DNA of 64,000 nt, from positions 1-64,000 of the forward strand of contig CALSRA010000019.1 of the NCBI GenBank assembly GCA_943788635.1, read 5' to 3'. This stretch comes from an uncultured Alphaproteobacteria bacterium (GTDB lineage Bacteria > Pseudomonadota > Alphaproteobacteria > UBA8366 > GCA-2717185). How positions within the stretch are numbered: position 1 is the first letter of the stretch; each line of letters begins with the position of its first letter. Of this stretch, positions 9,587 through 17,487 are shown one piece after another. The position numbers were made by a program, and so were the translations under genes. The notes beneath the pieces were generated by a model. That model saw nothing but the letters and a program-made list of their open reading frames with translations. It was not told the DNA's origin and ran no database searches.

Positions 9587-10105
9587 GTGAAGTATTCTTT
9601 GGGTGGCGTTCGGGTCAGCGGTGAAGACTATTTCATCGCGCCCAGCGCTGCCGTGATCGGCGACGTGCATCTGGCGAAGCGGTCCAGCGTATGGTGGAAC
9701 GCGGTGCTGCGCGGCGACAATGAACCCATTTACGTCGGGGAAAATTCCAATGTGCAGGATGGCTGTATCCTGCACACCGATCCGGGACAACCGCTGACGA
9801 TTGGCGCGAATGTGACCGTGGGACATGGCGCGATTCTGCATGGCAGCACGATCGGAGACGGATCGCTGATCGGTATCGGTGCGATTGTGCTGAACGGTGT
9901 GAAGGTGGGACGGAACTGCATCATCGGGGCGCGGTCGCTGGTTCCGGATTTGAAGGAAATTCCCGATAATTCGGTTGTGATGGGAACGCCCGGCAGGGTC
10001 ATCCGCCAGACAACCGCGGCGGATACGGCGATGATCAAGGAAACGGTTGATTTTTACGTCGCCAATCAATCGCGGTTTCGCGAGGGGCTGCAGGTCGACG
10101 AATAG
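9587..10105 (+). CDS. Gamma-class carbonic anhydrase-like hexapeptide-repeat protein
   Basis: A 172-residue left-handed beta-helix protein made of [LIV]-G-x4 hexapeptide turns (IGDVHLA, IGANVTVGH, IGDGSLIGIGAIV, VKVGRNCIIGA). The three zinc ligands of gamma-carbonic anhydrases are in place: His63 in ILHTD, and His80 and His85 in VGHGAILHG. The start is a GTG at 9587, 12 bases after the previous stop, with no good ribosome site, so translational coupling is likely. As the last gene of the oxalate operon it could hydrate the CO2 released by Oxc. The nearest alternative is a generic YrdA/PaaY-like thioesterase or metal-binding protein. Confidence 0.85.
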   Translation: MKYSLGGVRVSGEDYFIAPSAAVIGDVHLAKRSSVWWNAVLRGDNEPIYVGENSNVQDGCILHTDPGQPLTIGANVTVGHGAILHGSTIGDGSLIGIGAIVLNGVKVGRNCIIGARSLVPDLKEIPDNSVVMGTPGRVIRQTTAADTAMIKETVDFYVANQSRFREGLQVDE

Positions 10106-10167
10106 ATTGCACTGTCAGCCAATCTGCGCCACATAGCCCCTGTTCGTGAAAACAGGAGTGCAGAAGG

Positions 10168-10374
10168 ATGACTCGCATCACAAGGCGCAAGCCACCGAAA
10201 CGGCGAAACGCGCTTGCCACCATTGTCCGGCGTCTCGGGCATGGCATAAAACCAAGCGGCAAGCTTTATCGGCGTCTGCCGAAACACAAAAACCCCCGCC
10301 CCCAGGACGGGGGTTTTTCAATGCGCGAACGGGGTGACTGTGATGTGCGCATCCCGTTATGGTGCACTGCCTAA
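10168..10374 (+). CDS. Tiny basic ORF running into a terminator; candidate nonstop ribosome-rescue factor
   Basis: An AGGAG at 10156-10160 precedes an ATG at 10168. The peptide is extremely basic in its first 44 residues (TRRKPPKRRNALATIVRR, then KPSGKLYRRLPKHK) and meets no stop before the strong terminator hairpin at 10288-10318, which begins at codon 41. The mRNA would therefore end inside the coding region. That layout, and a basic GK-x-Y-x-R-K-like patch just before the hairpin, is how ArfA and similar tmRNA-controlled ribosome-rescue factors are built. The formal ORF reaches a stop at 10372-10374, beyond the hairpin. I do not recognise a known family, and a chance ORF is possible. Confidence 0.4.
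   Translation: MTRITRRKPPKRRNALATIVRRLGHGIKPSGKLYRRLPKHKNPRPQDGGFSMRERGDCDVRIPLWCTA
10288..10318 (+). terminator. Strong intrinsic terminator, inside the small basic ORF
   Basis: AAAAACCCCCG at 10288-10298 pairs perfectly with CGGGGGTTTTT at 10308-10318 across a nine-base loop. The five T residues follow the G run, so it acts best on + strand transcripts coming from the oxalate operon or the small ORF. The matching A run means it can also stop minus-strand transcription. Confidence 0.88.
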
Positions 10375-10388
10375 TGGGGAGTAGAGAA

Positions 10389-10847
10389 ATGCCGGAACTC
10401 AAATCAGAATACCTGTTCACGATCACCGTCGGGGTGGCGCAGTTCATTGATGTCGGGCAGACCCAGTTCGGCACCCGCCATATCGACCTGCTGGGGCCGG
10501 GCAGTTTTGAAGGACCGCGACTGCGCGGTGAGGTGCTGGCCGGCGGTATGGACCAGAAGCTGGTCCGTTCCGATGGCGCGATGACGCCGAATGTCCGCAT
10601 GATGCTGCGCACCGACGATGATGCGCTGATCCATATGTATTACACCGGTGTCCGGCATGGCACACCGGAGGTCATGCAGCGGATCGCAGATGGCGAAATG
10701 GTCGATCCGTCAGAATATTATTTGCGGAACGCGCCATTTTTCGAAACCGCCGCCCGCAAATATGAATGGCTGAACCGAATTGTTTCGGTCGGCGTCGGTC
10801 GGCGGTTGCCGGACAAGGCGCTCTACGACGTGTTTGAAATCCTCTAG
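10389..10847 (+). CDS. DUF3237 domain protein
   Basis: A 152-residue protein that is one DUF3237 domain (UPF0311): YLFTITVGVAQFIDVG near the start, then GPGSFEGPRLRGEVLAGGMD, TDDDALIHMYYTGVRHG, MVDPSEYYLRNAPFFET and a closing YEWLNRIVSVGVG. The family forms small beta-barrels, often near catabolic genes for aromatic or lipid-like compounds, and has no firm biochemical role. ATG 10389 is preferred because GGGGAG stands at 10376-10381. Its stop overlaps the stop of the convergent LysR gene by four bases. Confidence 0.85.
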   Translation: MPELKSEYLFTITVGVAQFIDVGQTQFGTRHIDLLGPGSFEGPRLRGEVLAGGMDQKLVRSDGAMTPNVRMMLRTDDDALIHMYYTGVRHGTPEVMQRIADGEMVDPSEYYLRNAPFFETAARKYEWLNRIVSVGVGRRLPDKALYDVFEIL

Positions 10848-11767
10848 GCCTGACCCGGCCAGGATCCGGCGGCGACCCGTTCGCTGACGGATTGCCGAAT
10901 TGTATCCGCGAGGGTGCGGGCGGCGAGGGAGGGGCGTCCGAATGCCGGGGTCGCAAGGGTGACCTGCCAGACAATTTCGGGTGCGGAAATCGGCGCGGCG
11001 GTCAGTTCGCCACGGTCCACTTCATTACGGATGGCGGCGTAGGGCAGGATTGAAATACCCTGACCGGCGCGCAGCAGGGCCTTGTGCACGTTCAGCGAGT
11101 TTGCCTCTATCGCCGGGATTAGGTCGATTTGCGCGGCGCTGGCGGCGGATTCAATGACATCGCGCAGGCGTTGCCCCGGGCTGGCGGTGATCAGGCGTGT
11201 CAGGTCGAGGTCTGCCAGCGCGCAGGGACGTTCCGTTCGCAGAGTCATTTCCGGCGGGCCAATAGCGTAGAGTTTTTCTGCGACGAGGGCTTCGCAGCGG
11301 ATGCGCCGGTCCGGCTGTGGGTCATAGAGTATGGCGAGATCGACACGTCCACTGACCAGCCACTCCTCGATATAGCCGGTGAAACCCTCGACGATTTCGA
11401 TCCGGACCCCGGGATGTTCGCGTTTGTATCCCGCGATCAGGTCTCCCAGCAGGAAATCGGTCATTGCCGGCGCGATGGCCAGGGCGACCGGGCCGGAAAC
11501 GGTGCCGGACCGGGCGCGAAATTCTTCCAGTGTACGATCTGTTTCGCGCAGAATATCCTGTGCGCGTAACAGGAAGGCCTTCCCGTCATCGGTCAGATCT
11601 ATGCCCCGGCTGTGACGGTCGAACAGCTTCGTTTCCAGGGTTGCCTCGAGCATCTGGATCTGTCGGGTCAATGCGGGTTGTGCGATGCGCAGGCGGTCTG
11701 CCGCTTTCGAGAAGCTGCCACAGCCCGTGATTTCAAGGAAGGTTCGCAATTGCCTGAGATCGAACAT
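10844..11767 (-). CDS. LysR-family transcriptional regulator
   Basis: A 307-residue LysR regulator. The DNA-binding domain is residues 1-60 (LRQLRTFLEITGCGSFSKAA, AQPALTRQIQMLEATL, LFDRHSRGIDLTDDG). The effector domain covers about 92-300, with VALAIAPAMTDFLLGDLIAGY at its start and GQGISILPYAAIRNE near the end. These features resemble the nitrogen-assimilation/aromatic-type LysR group more than CysB or OxyR. It is divergent from a haloacid-dehalogenase-like gene and an EamA exporter, which are its likely targets. The ligand is unknown. Confidence 0.9.
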   Translation of the reverse strand: MFDLRQLRTFLEITGCGSFSKAADRLRIAQPALTRQIQMLEATLETKLFDRHSRGIDLTDDGKAFLLRAQDILRETDRTLEEFRARSGTVSGPVALAIAPAMTDFLLGDLIAGYKREHPGVRIEIVEGFTGYIEEWLVSGRVDLAILYDPQPDRRIRCEALVAEKLYAIGPPEMTLRTERPCALADLDLTRLITASPGQRLRDVIESAASAAQIDLIPAIEANSLNVHKALLRAGQGISILPYAAIRNEVDRGELTAAPISAPEIVWQVTLATPAFGRPSLAARTLADTIRQSVSERVAAGSWPGQA

Positions 11768-11874
11768 ATTTATCCATCAAAAAATTATATAGAAACTATG
11801 CTGGTGATATATTTGTTTTATCTTATTGATGGTGTCAATGATGTGGTCTGTGACGGAACCGAGGGAGACGAAAT
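11768..11874. promoter_or_regulatory. AT-rich divergent LysR promoter region with two dyads
   Basis: This gap is far more AT-rich than its surroundings. It holds ATAG-AAA-CTAT at 11789-11799 and a wider pair, CCATCAA at 11774-11780 and TTGATGG at 11826-11832, which are exact reverse complements. Either could be a LysR-type binding site for the flanking regulator. The HAD gene has a GAGGGAGACG ribosome site at its right end. Confidence 0.4.
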
Positions 11875-12579
11875 ATGTCTGATATCGACATGCTGAAGCG
11901 CGAAACCAAAGCGGTGCTGTTCGATCAGTACGGGACAGTGGTCGATATGCAGACCGGGTTGACCGAAGTCGTCCGTGCATATTTTACGAAGAAAGGCGTC
12001 ACGACAGATCCACACCGCTTCGTAACATGGTGGCGCCGGACGCATTTTGAGAATTCGATGATCGATTCGCTCTGCGATCGCGGGCACACGCCGTACCGGG
12101 AAATCGGTCACCGTTCGGTGGATTTTGCGCTGAACCGTGCGGGCGTGGAACATACTTCGGCCGAAGTCGAGGAACTGGTCGAAGCCATTGTGCGGTTGGA
12201 ACCGTTTCCCGAAGTACCCGACGCGCTAACCCGGCTGACGCAGAACTACCGCCTGGCCATTTTGTCGAATGGCGACCGTGACATGCTGCAGAAGGCCAAG
12301 CCGTATATCGGGTTCGCATTTGATGAAACCATATCGGTGGAAGAGGCGGGTTATTTCAAACCGCATTTCCGGACCTATGAAGTCGCGGCGGAAATTCTTG
12401 ATCTCGACCGGTCGTCGATCCTGTTCGTCGCCAATCACACCTTCGACTGCACCGGCGCCAAATCCTTCGGCATGCGCACGGCTTTTATCGACCGCCGCAA
12501 ACGCCCCTTCGGTCAGACACCACACCAGCCTGACCTGATCGTCAGCGATATGGGCGAACTGGCAGATTTGATGACGTAG
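11875..12579 (+). CDS. HAD-superfamily haloacid dehalogenase-like hydrolase (type II)
   Basis: A 234-residue HAD hydrolase close to L-2-haloacid dehalogenases. The nucleophile is Asp17 in VLFDQYGTVVD, motif II is LAILSNGDRDML, the catalytic lysine lies in AGYFKPHFRTYEVA, and the last motif is LFVANHTFDCTGAKSFGMRTAFIDR. The motif order and the WD/FD-x-x-GAK-x-FG-x-RT ending are those of (S)-2-haloacid dehalogenases, but Gln and other changes around Asp17 mean that the substrate may be a different 2-substituted acid. The EamA transporter follows on the same strand, and the gene is divergent from a LysR regulator. Confidence 0.85.
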   Translation: MSDIDMLKRETKAVLFDQYGTVVDMQTGLTEVVRAYFTKKGVTTDPHRFVTWWRRTHFENSMIDSLCDRGHTPYREIGHRSVDFALNRAGVEHTSAEVEELVEAIVRLEPFPEVPDALTRLTQNYRLAILSNGDRDMLQKAKPYIGFAFDETISVEEAGYFKPHFRTYEVAAEILDLDRSSILFVANHTFDCTGAKSFGMRTAFIDRRKRPFGQTPHQPDLIVSDMGELADLMT

Positions 12580-12625
12580 CCGTGGTGGCGGGATAGTCTG
12601 GCTGGCCGCAAGGAAGCGCCTGCTC

Positions 12626-13513
12626 ATGACATCATTCGCCACAAGCCACGAAAACGCCAAGTTCAAGGGCATCATCCTGATGGTGCTCAGCACGCTGTTC
12701 ATGGGACTGAACAACGCGTTGTTGAAATGGCTGAGCGATACGATCCCCGCGACGCAACTGCTGAGCATGCGCTCGGCCGTGATCTGCCTGATCATTCTGG
12801 CGATCGCGGCGCGTTATCGCAGCCTTGCGGTGATCCGCATCGGCAACCCGCGGGGGCATCTGCTGTGGGGCGGTGTCCAGTTTATCAACGGCATTTTGTT
12901 TATCCTCGCGGTCGCTGTATTGCCGCTGGCGGACACCATCGCGCTGACTTTCGCCGGCCCGTTGTTTCTGACCGCGCTCGCGATTCCGTTTCTGGGCGAG
13001 AATGTCGGCTGGCGGCGCTGGGTGGCGATCATCGTCGGATTCCTCGGCATCGTTATTATCACCCGCCCGACGCCGGAAGCCTTTCGCCTGCTGGCGCTGT
13101 TACCGTTGGGCGTGGCCCTGTCCGGGGCGATCCGCGATATCATCAGCCGACGGCTGACGGCCCATGAAGGGTCGCTGGCGATCCTGTTTTCTTCCAGCGT
13201 CATTGCGATGGTGCTGACGCTGCCGTTGGCGCCCTTTGGCTGGATTATGCCGAATGCCATGGAGTGGGGACTTGTGGCGTTGACCGGTTGCAGCGTTTGT
13301 CTGGGTCAGTACTTCATGATCGAGACATTCCGGTTTGCCGAAGCCAAGGTAGTGGCACCCCTGCGCTACACCGCGATTATCTGGTCTGTGGCTCTGGGCT
13401 ACATGGTCTGGGGCGATATCCCGGATTCCTGGACTGTTACCGGGACGATGATCGTTGTTGCCAGCGGCATCTATATCCTGCGCCGGGAATACAAGCTGCG
13501 CGATGTCGAGTAG
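12626..13513 (+). CDS. EamA/DMT-family membrane transporter
   Basis: A 295-residue inner-membrane protein with about ten hydrophobic helices and the EamA duplication (residues about 12-145 and 155-290). Conserved DMT features are visible: LFMGLNNALLKWLSDT at the start, FALTFAGPLFLTALAIPFLGE-like wording in helix 3-4 (ALTFAGPLFLTALAIPFLGE), RRWVAIIVGFLGIVIITRP, and YTAIIWSVALGYMVWGDIPD. Such proteins usually export metabolites or amino-acid-like solutes. It is 46 bases after the HAD gene and probably belongs to the same LysR-controlled unit. It ends seven bases from the convergent phaC stop. Confidence 0.88.
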   Translation: MTSFATSHENAKFKGIILMVLSTLFMGLNNALLKWLSDTIPATQLLSMRSAVICLIILAIAARYRSLAVIRIGNPRGHLLWGGVQFINGILFILAVAVLPLADTIALTFAGPLFLTALAIPFLGENVGWRRWVAIIVGFLGIVIITRPTPEAFRLLALLPLGVALSGAIRDIISRRLTAHEGSLAILFSSSVIAMVLTLPLAPFGWIMPNAMEWGLVALTGCSVCLGQYFMIETFRFAEAKVVAPLRYTAIIWSVALGYMVWGDIPDSWTVTGTMIVVASGIYILRREYKLRDVE

Positions 13514-13519
13514 TGTCCG

Positions 13520-15349
13520 CTATTTCAGGCGCAGCTTCACGTATGACCCGGGAGCATCCTCGATGGGCTTCAGTGCGCCGTCGCCGGGCGTCCGCGCGGG
13601 GACTTTGCCGCCACCGTGCCGGGCAATCCATTTGCCCCATTCCGGCCACCAGGATCCCTTGTGCTCGGTTGCGCCTTCGAGCCAAGCATCGGGGCTCTTC
13701 GGCTTCTTTGAATTGGTCCAGTGCGAATACTTGCCGCTATCGGCCGAATTGACCACACCGGCGATGTGCCCCGACGCGGCGAGGCAGAACTTTACCGGTC
13801 CCTTGTAGGTATTGACCGCGGCGTAGGTCGATTTCCACGGGGCGATGTGATCTTCGCGGGTCGACAGGATGAATTTTGGAATATTGACGGTCGTCAGATC
13901 GATGGGAACGCCATCCAGTTCGATACCGCCCGGTTCGATCAGCTTGTTCTCGACATACATCTTGCGCAGGTAGAAGCCGTGCATTGCGGCGGGCATGCGC
14001 GTTGAATCGGAATTCCAGTAAAGCAGGTCAAAGGGGAAGGGACCCTTGCCCAGCAGATAGTTGTTGATCACGAAGGACCAGATCAGGTCGTTGGCGCGCA
14101 TCATGTTGAAGGTCGTCGCCATCTCGCTGCCTTCCAGATAACCGCGCGCATTCATGCGCTCCTCCAGCGTCGTGACCTGTTCGTCATCGATGAAGACACC
14201 CAGTTCACCGGGTTCGGAGAAATCGATCATCGCGGTGAAGAAAGTAGCCGCGGTAAACCGCTTGTCCTTCTTCGCTTCCATATAGGCGAGTGTCGCCGCC
14301 AGAAGCGTTCCGCCCAGGCAATAGCCGATGACGTTTACCTCTTTCTCGCCGGTCGCCTGTTCAATAGCGTCCAGTGCCTCCAGCGGGCCTTCCTTCATGT
14401 AATCTTCGAAGGATTTATGGGCGAGCTTTTCATCCGGATTGACCCAGGAAACGATAAAGACCGTATGTCCCTGATCCGTGGCCCAGCGGATGAACGAGTT
14501 CTTTTCCCGCAGGTCGAGGATGTAATATTTGTTGATCCAGGGCGCCATGATCAGCAACGGCCGGCGATAGACCTGCTTGGTACGCGGCGCAAACTGGATC
14601 AGTTGCATCAGGTCATTCTGGTAAATGACCTTGCCCGGCGTCGTCGCGATATTCTTGCCGACTTCAAAGGCGGTATCGTCGACCATCCGGATGCGCAGGT
14701 TGCCATCGCCGCGTTTCAGGTCATCGATCAGGTTGTCGAGACCATTGATTAGGTTTTCGCCCTTGGTGTCGATCGTCGCCCGCAAGACTTCCGGGTTGGT
14801 CAGGATAAAGTTGGTCGGTGCGATCGCATTGGCGAACTGGCGCGTGTAGAAGTCGACTTTGCGTGAATTCTTGGGATCCATTCCGTCGACATCATGAACG
14901 GTGTCGACCAGCCACTTCGCGGTCAGCAGATAAGACTGCTTGATGAACTCGAAAACACCGCTGCTTTCCCAGGCGGGGTCGGCGAATCGCCGGTCGTCTG
15001 GCGCCGGTTTGATGAGCGGGTCCGGCGTTTCACCCAGCATACGCCGGGTGGTGTATTGCCACAGGTCGCCATATGTCCGGAATAATTCGGCTTGGGCATC
15101 CAGAATATTTGACGGATTGGCTATCATGTTTTTGGTCATTGTCAGGAAAGCTTCACCGATATTCATCGGGTCGGCATGGCCAAACGACAGTTCTTCCGTC
15201 GATTTATCACCGTGCTGCTGTTTTTCGATAAGGATCTGGGCGATGCGTTTCGTGCGCTCGGCGACTTTTGCGAGATTCTGGGCGAGTTCAGAGACATCGC
15301 CTTCCGCATCATTTCCATGGGCCGCCGTGCTGTCTAATTGATCGCTCAT
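13520..15349 (-). CDS. phaC: Class I poly(3-hydroxyalkanoate) synthase
   Basis: The polymerase that builds PHA/PHB storage granules from (R)-3-hydroxyacyl-CoA. It has 609 residues, typical of class I. The N-terminal PhaC_N domain is followed by an alpha/beta hydrolase core with the lipase-like box GYCLGG, whose cysteine (about residue 343) is the nucleophile. The catalytic Asp and His lie in STREDHIAPW and ASGHIAGV. Other hallmarks are PPWINKYYILDL-like wording (APWINKYYILDLREKNSF) and PAAMHGFYLRKMYVEN. No phaA, phaB, phaR or phasin gene is adjacent. Confidence 0.96.
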   Translation of the reverse strand: MSDQLDSTAAHGNDAEGDVSELAQNLAKVAERTKRIAQILIEKQQHGDKSTEELSFGHADPMNIGEAFLTMTKNMIANPSNILDAQAELFRTYGDLWQYTTRRMLGETPDPLIKPAPDDRRFADPAWESSGVFEFIKQSYLLTAKWLVDTVHDVDGMDPKNSRKVDFYTRQFANAIAPTNFILTNPEVLRATIDTKGENLINGLDNLIDDLKRGDGNLRIRMVDDTAFEVGKNIATTPGKVIYQNDLMQLIQFAPRTKQVYRRPLLIMAPWINKYYILDLREKNSFIRWATDQGHTVFIVSWVNPDEKLAHKSFEDYMKEGPLEALDAIEQATGEKEVNVIGYCLGGTLLAATLAYMEAKKDKRFTAATFFTAMIDFSEPGELGVFIDDEQVTTLEERMNARGYLEGSEMATTFNMMRANDLIWSFVINNYLLGKGPFPFDLLYWNSDSTRMPAAMHGFYLRKMYVENKLIEPGGIELDGVPIDLTTVNIPKFILSTREDHIAPWKSTYAAVNTYKGPVKFCLAASGHIAGVVNSADSGKYSHWTNSKKPKSPDAWLEGATEHKGSWWPEWGKWIARHGGGKVPARTPGDGALKPIEDAPGSYVKLRLK

Positions 15350-15441
15350 GACATGTTCCCTATTCTTGCCACACTTTCAGACAAGTCTTTCGTTGCGTTC
15401 CAATGGACGTCGCAACTGTCTCTGTGAAGCAGGATGAACCT

Positions 15442-16515
15442 ATGTTGCAGTGCAATAAAAATCAAGCAGGGTTGACCGCCAAATCGTTTGGAGCAGGTAG
15501 AATCACCGTTCCGGTGTTTATGCTGGCGTTGTCGGTGATGGCTGCCGGTTGCGAAAGTGTACCCGATGTCGTGAACCCGGTGAAATGGTTCGAAGATGAT
15601 CATCCACAGGACGCTGCCGAGGCGAATAAGGATTTTCCGAATTTAGGGTCTGTACCGGACCGGCCCGTGGCGCCGACTCTGGAGAGCCAGCAGGCGGAAA
15701 TACGCGAAGGCCTTGTTTCAGATCAGGAAAATGCCCGATATACCGAATCGGAAGTCCAGCAGGAATCGGCGAGGCGGACGGGGAACGCACCGCTGAGTGC
15801 CGGTCCGCGTATTGGCGCTGCGCCGCAGCGTGTTGCTGCGCCAACAGTACCTTCTGCGCCTGTACCGGCACAGCGGGCGGTTCAGGCGCCGTCGTTGCGG
15901 GCATCGGTCCCGCCGCCGCCAGAGGTTGTAAGACCTGTGCCGGCACCCGTCGCACCGCCGACCGTTCGTTCGGTACCAGCAGCCGTTCCGGCCCCGCCAC
16001 AGATTGCCAGAGTCCCTGTAGCCGTGCCGCCGCCACCACCCGTGGCCGTGCCCGCACCGACCGTCAGAACGCCTGTACCGCCCCGGCCATCTGTTGCGCC
16101 GCCGGTTCTGGTGCCACAGACGGCGGTTGCCGCCCCGCGTCAGGCGCCGCAGCTTGCGGCACCGGCCAAGGTGGCGACCATCTATTTTGCCGATAATTCG
16201 AAATCGCTTCAGCCGGCGGATGTACGGATTCTTGAACAGGTTGCCGCGGCGCAACGGTCGACAGGGAGCCGGATACGGATCACGGGACATGCCAGCGGCC
16301 GGGCTAGGACCTTTGATTCTGACCGGAGGTCACGGATCAATTTCGAGGTTTCGTCGAGCCGTGCGAATGCCGTGGCATCGGCGCTCGTCAGCCTTGGTGT
16401 GCCGCGTAACCGGATTGCTGTGGAGGCATTGGGCGATTCCGCGCCTGTATATGCGGAGTATACGGCGGCGGGAGAGGCCGCCAATCGGCGTGCCGAAATC
16501 TGGATGATAAACTGA
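15442..16515 (+). CDS. OmpA-family lipoprotein with a long Pro/Ala-rich linker
   Basis: An envelope protein of 357 residues. ATG 15442 is chosen because AGGA lies seven bases upstream. A lipoprotein signal ends in LSVMAAGC, making Cys37 the lipidated residue. Residues about 120-235 are low-complexity and rich in Pro, Ala and Val (runs such as VPPPPPVAV), long enough to span the periplasm. The C-terminal OmpA domain (about 245-357) has IYFADNSKSLQPADVRIL, IRITGHASGRAR, SRANAVASALVSLGV and NRRAEIWM, the peptidoglycan-binding pattern. It probably ties the outer membrane to the cell wall. It converges on the SPOR-like lipoprotein gene. Confidence 0.88.
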   Translation: MLQCNKNQAGLTAKSFGAGRITVPVFMLALSVMAAGCESVPDVVNPVKWFEDDHPQDAAEANKDFPNLGSVPDRPVAPTLESQQAEIREGLVSDQENARYTESEVQQESARRTGNAPLSAGPRIGAAPQRVAAPTVPSAPVPAQRAVQAPSLRASVPPPPEVVRPVPAPVAPPTVRSVPAAVPAPPQIARVPVAVPPPPPVAVPAPTVRTPVPPRPSVAPPVLVPQTAVAAPRQAPQLAAPAKVATIYFADNSKSLQPADVRILEQVAAAQRSTGSRIRITGHASGRARTFDSDRRSRINFEVSSSRANAVASALVSLGVPRNRIAVEALGDSAPVYAEYTAAGEAANRRAEIWMIN

Positions 16516-16545
16516 CGCCAGACGGGGTGGTTTGTCCCGTGGCGT
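16515..16545. terminator. Bulged hairpin between two convergent lipoprotein genes
   Basis: ACGCC and ACGGG (16515-16526) pair with CCCGT and GGCGT (16536-16545), separated by a two-base bulge and a nine-base loop. No T run follows, so it is at best a weak or Rho-assisted bidirectional terminator. Confidence 0.45.
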
Positions 16546-16552
16546 TACCGGC

Positions 16553-17299
16553 TCAGCGGGACTTGGCGGCCAACTGGTTCGAACTATCGTAGCAGGGTGC
16601 CTGGGTTGCGCGGTCCGGGCAGAGGCGTGCGATTTCGGGTGAAGAACTTCCGCGCAAGGTAATTGTCTCACCAGCTTGCTTTGCTTCGGGCTGCGTATAC
16701 GGCCCGGCCGTGACCTGAAACAGCAGGCTTCCCTCTGCGAGAACCATGCGGATTACGGTGTTCAAGCTGGCATGACGGTCGCGGGTATCTTCTGCCTCAC
16801 TCAATTGCTGGTACCGACCGAGAACCAGATAATGCTGTCCGTTTTCCCGCTTGCTAATAATGACTTTCCGGTCGTCGATAGGTTTGAGTATATTCAGAGT
16901 ATCCGCGACGGCCAACAGCGCGTTGCCCAAAGGTGCTGCTTGATCGGCTGCGGACTCATTGGAAGCGGCGGTTTCTTTCGCCTCAATGTTCTGTCCTTCG
17001 GCGAGCGAAATCAGACTTTCGCGCAATCGTTCAGCTGAATTCTGGGGAGCTTCCTCCGCCTGTACGATGACGGTGCCTTCTGTTTCATCATTGGTATTCA
17101 CACAAATTTCTTCGCCGAGAATAATGCGGTGCAGGGCGCAATCGCGCGAGGCGACAGCGGATACGGCGTGATCGGAAACGCTTCGACCTGTCGTTACATA
17201 GCTGAGACCGGAAGCGGCCCAGGAGGCAATCTGCACTGATACAGGTAATGCGCAGCCGGTAACTGCAAGACATACGAAACCTATCAATAAAAACCGCAT
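16553..17299 (-). CDS. Lipoprotein with a SPOR-like C-terminal domain
   Basis: A 248-residue protein with a short lipoprotein signal (MRFLLIGFVCLAVTGC, lipidated Cys16). Residues 20-55 contain ASWAASGLSYVTTGRSVSDH, a stretch seen in other alphaproteobacterial envelope proteins of unknown role. After an acidic, probably disordered middle (about 75-125), the C-terminal part (about 150-225) shows the SPOR-like pattern YLVLGRYQQLSEAEDTRDR and LFQVTAGPYTQPEAKQ, which would bind denuded peptidoglycan. Together with the convergent OmpA lipoprotein it suggests a small cell-wall or division-site locus. The exact partner is unknown. Confidence 0.78.
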   Translation of the reverse strand: MRFLLIGFVCLAVTGCALPVSVQIASWAASGLSYVTTGRSVSDHAVSAVASRDCALHRIILGEEICVNTNDETEGTVIVQAEEAPQNSAERLRESLISLAEGQNIEAKETAASNESAADQAAPLGNALLAVADTLNILKPIDDRKVIISKRENGQHYLVLGRYQQLSEAEDTRDRHASLNTVIRMVLAEGSLLFQVTAGPYTQPEAKQAGETITLRGSSSPEIARLCPDRATQAPCYDSSNQLAAKSR

Positions 17300-17487
17300 T
17301 TTTGCCTCAGCTCAACATTACTGGAGTAAGCGCGTACCCAAATAGAATATCAAACATAGATATTTAGCAATAATTATAGTTTCGCTATTATCTAAATATT
17401 ATCAATAAATTACGTTTAATAAGTTGAGATATAGTTAAGTAAAAAGGTTAATTTTTGTTAACCATACTCAATAAGCTGAGCGATTAC
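17300..17487. other. AT-rich intergenic region upstream of the SPOR lipoprotein
   Basis: About 190 bases with no gene. Bases 17340-17470 are strongly AT-rich (about four fifths A/T by eye), unlike the flanking genes. It must contain the promoter of the minus-strand lipoprotein gene. No hairpin terminator for the GT41 gene was recognised. Confidence 0.5.

Noticed and set aside
8519-10069. A 516-codon minus-strand frame opposite the formyltransferase and gamma-carbonic-anhydrase genes
   Set aside because: Same reason: antisense shadow of well-supported genes with no family features.
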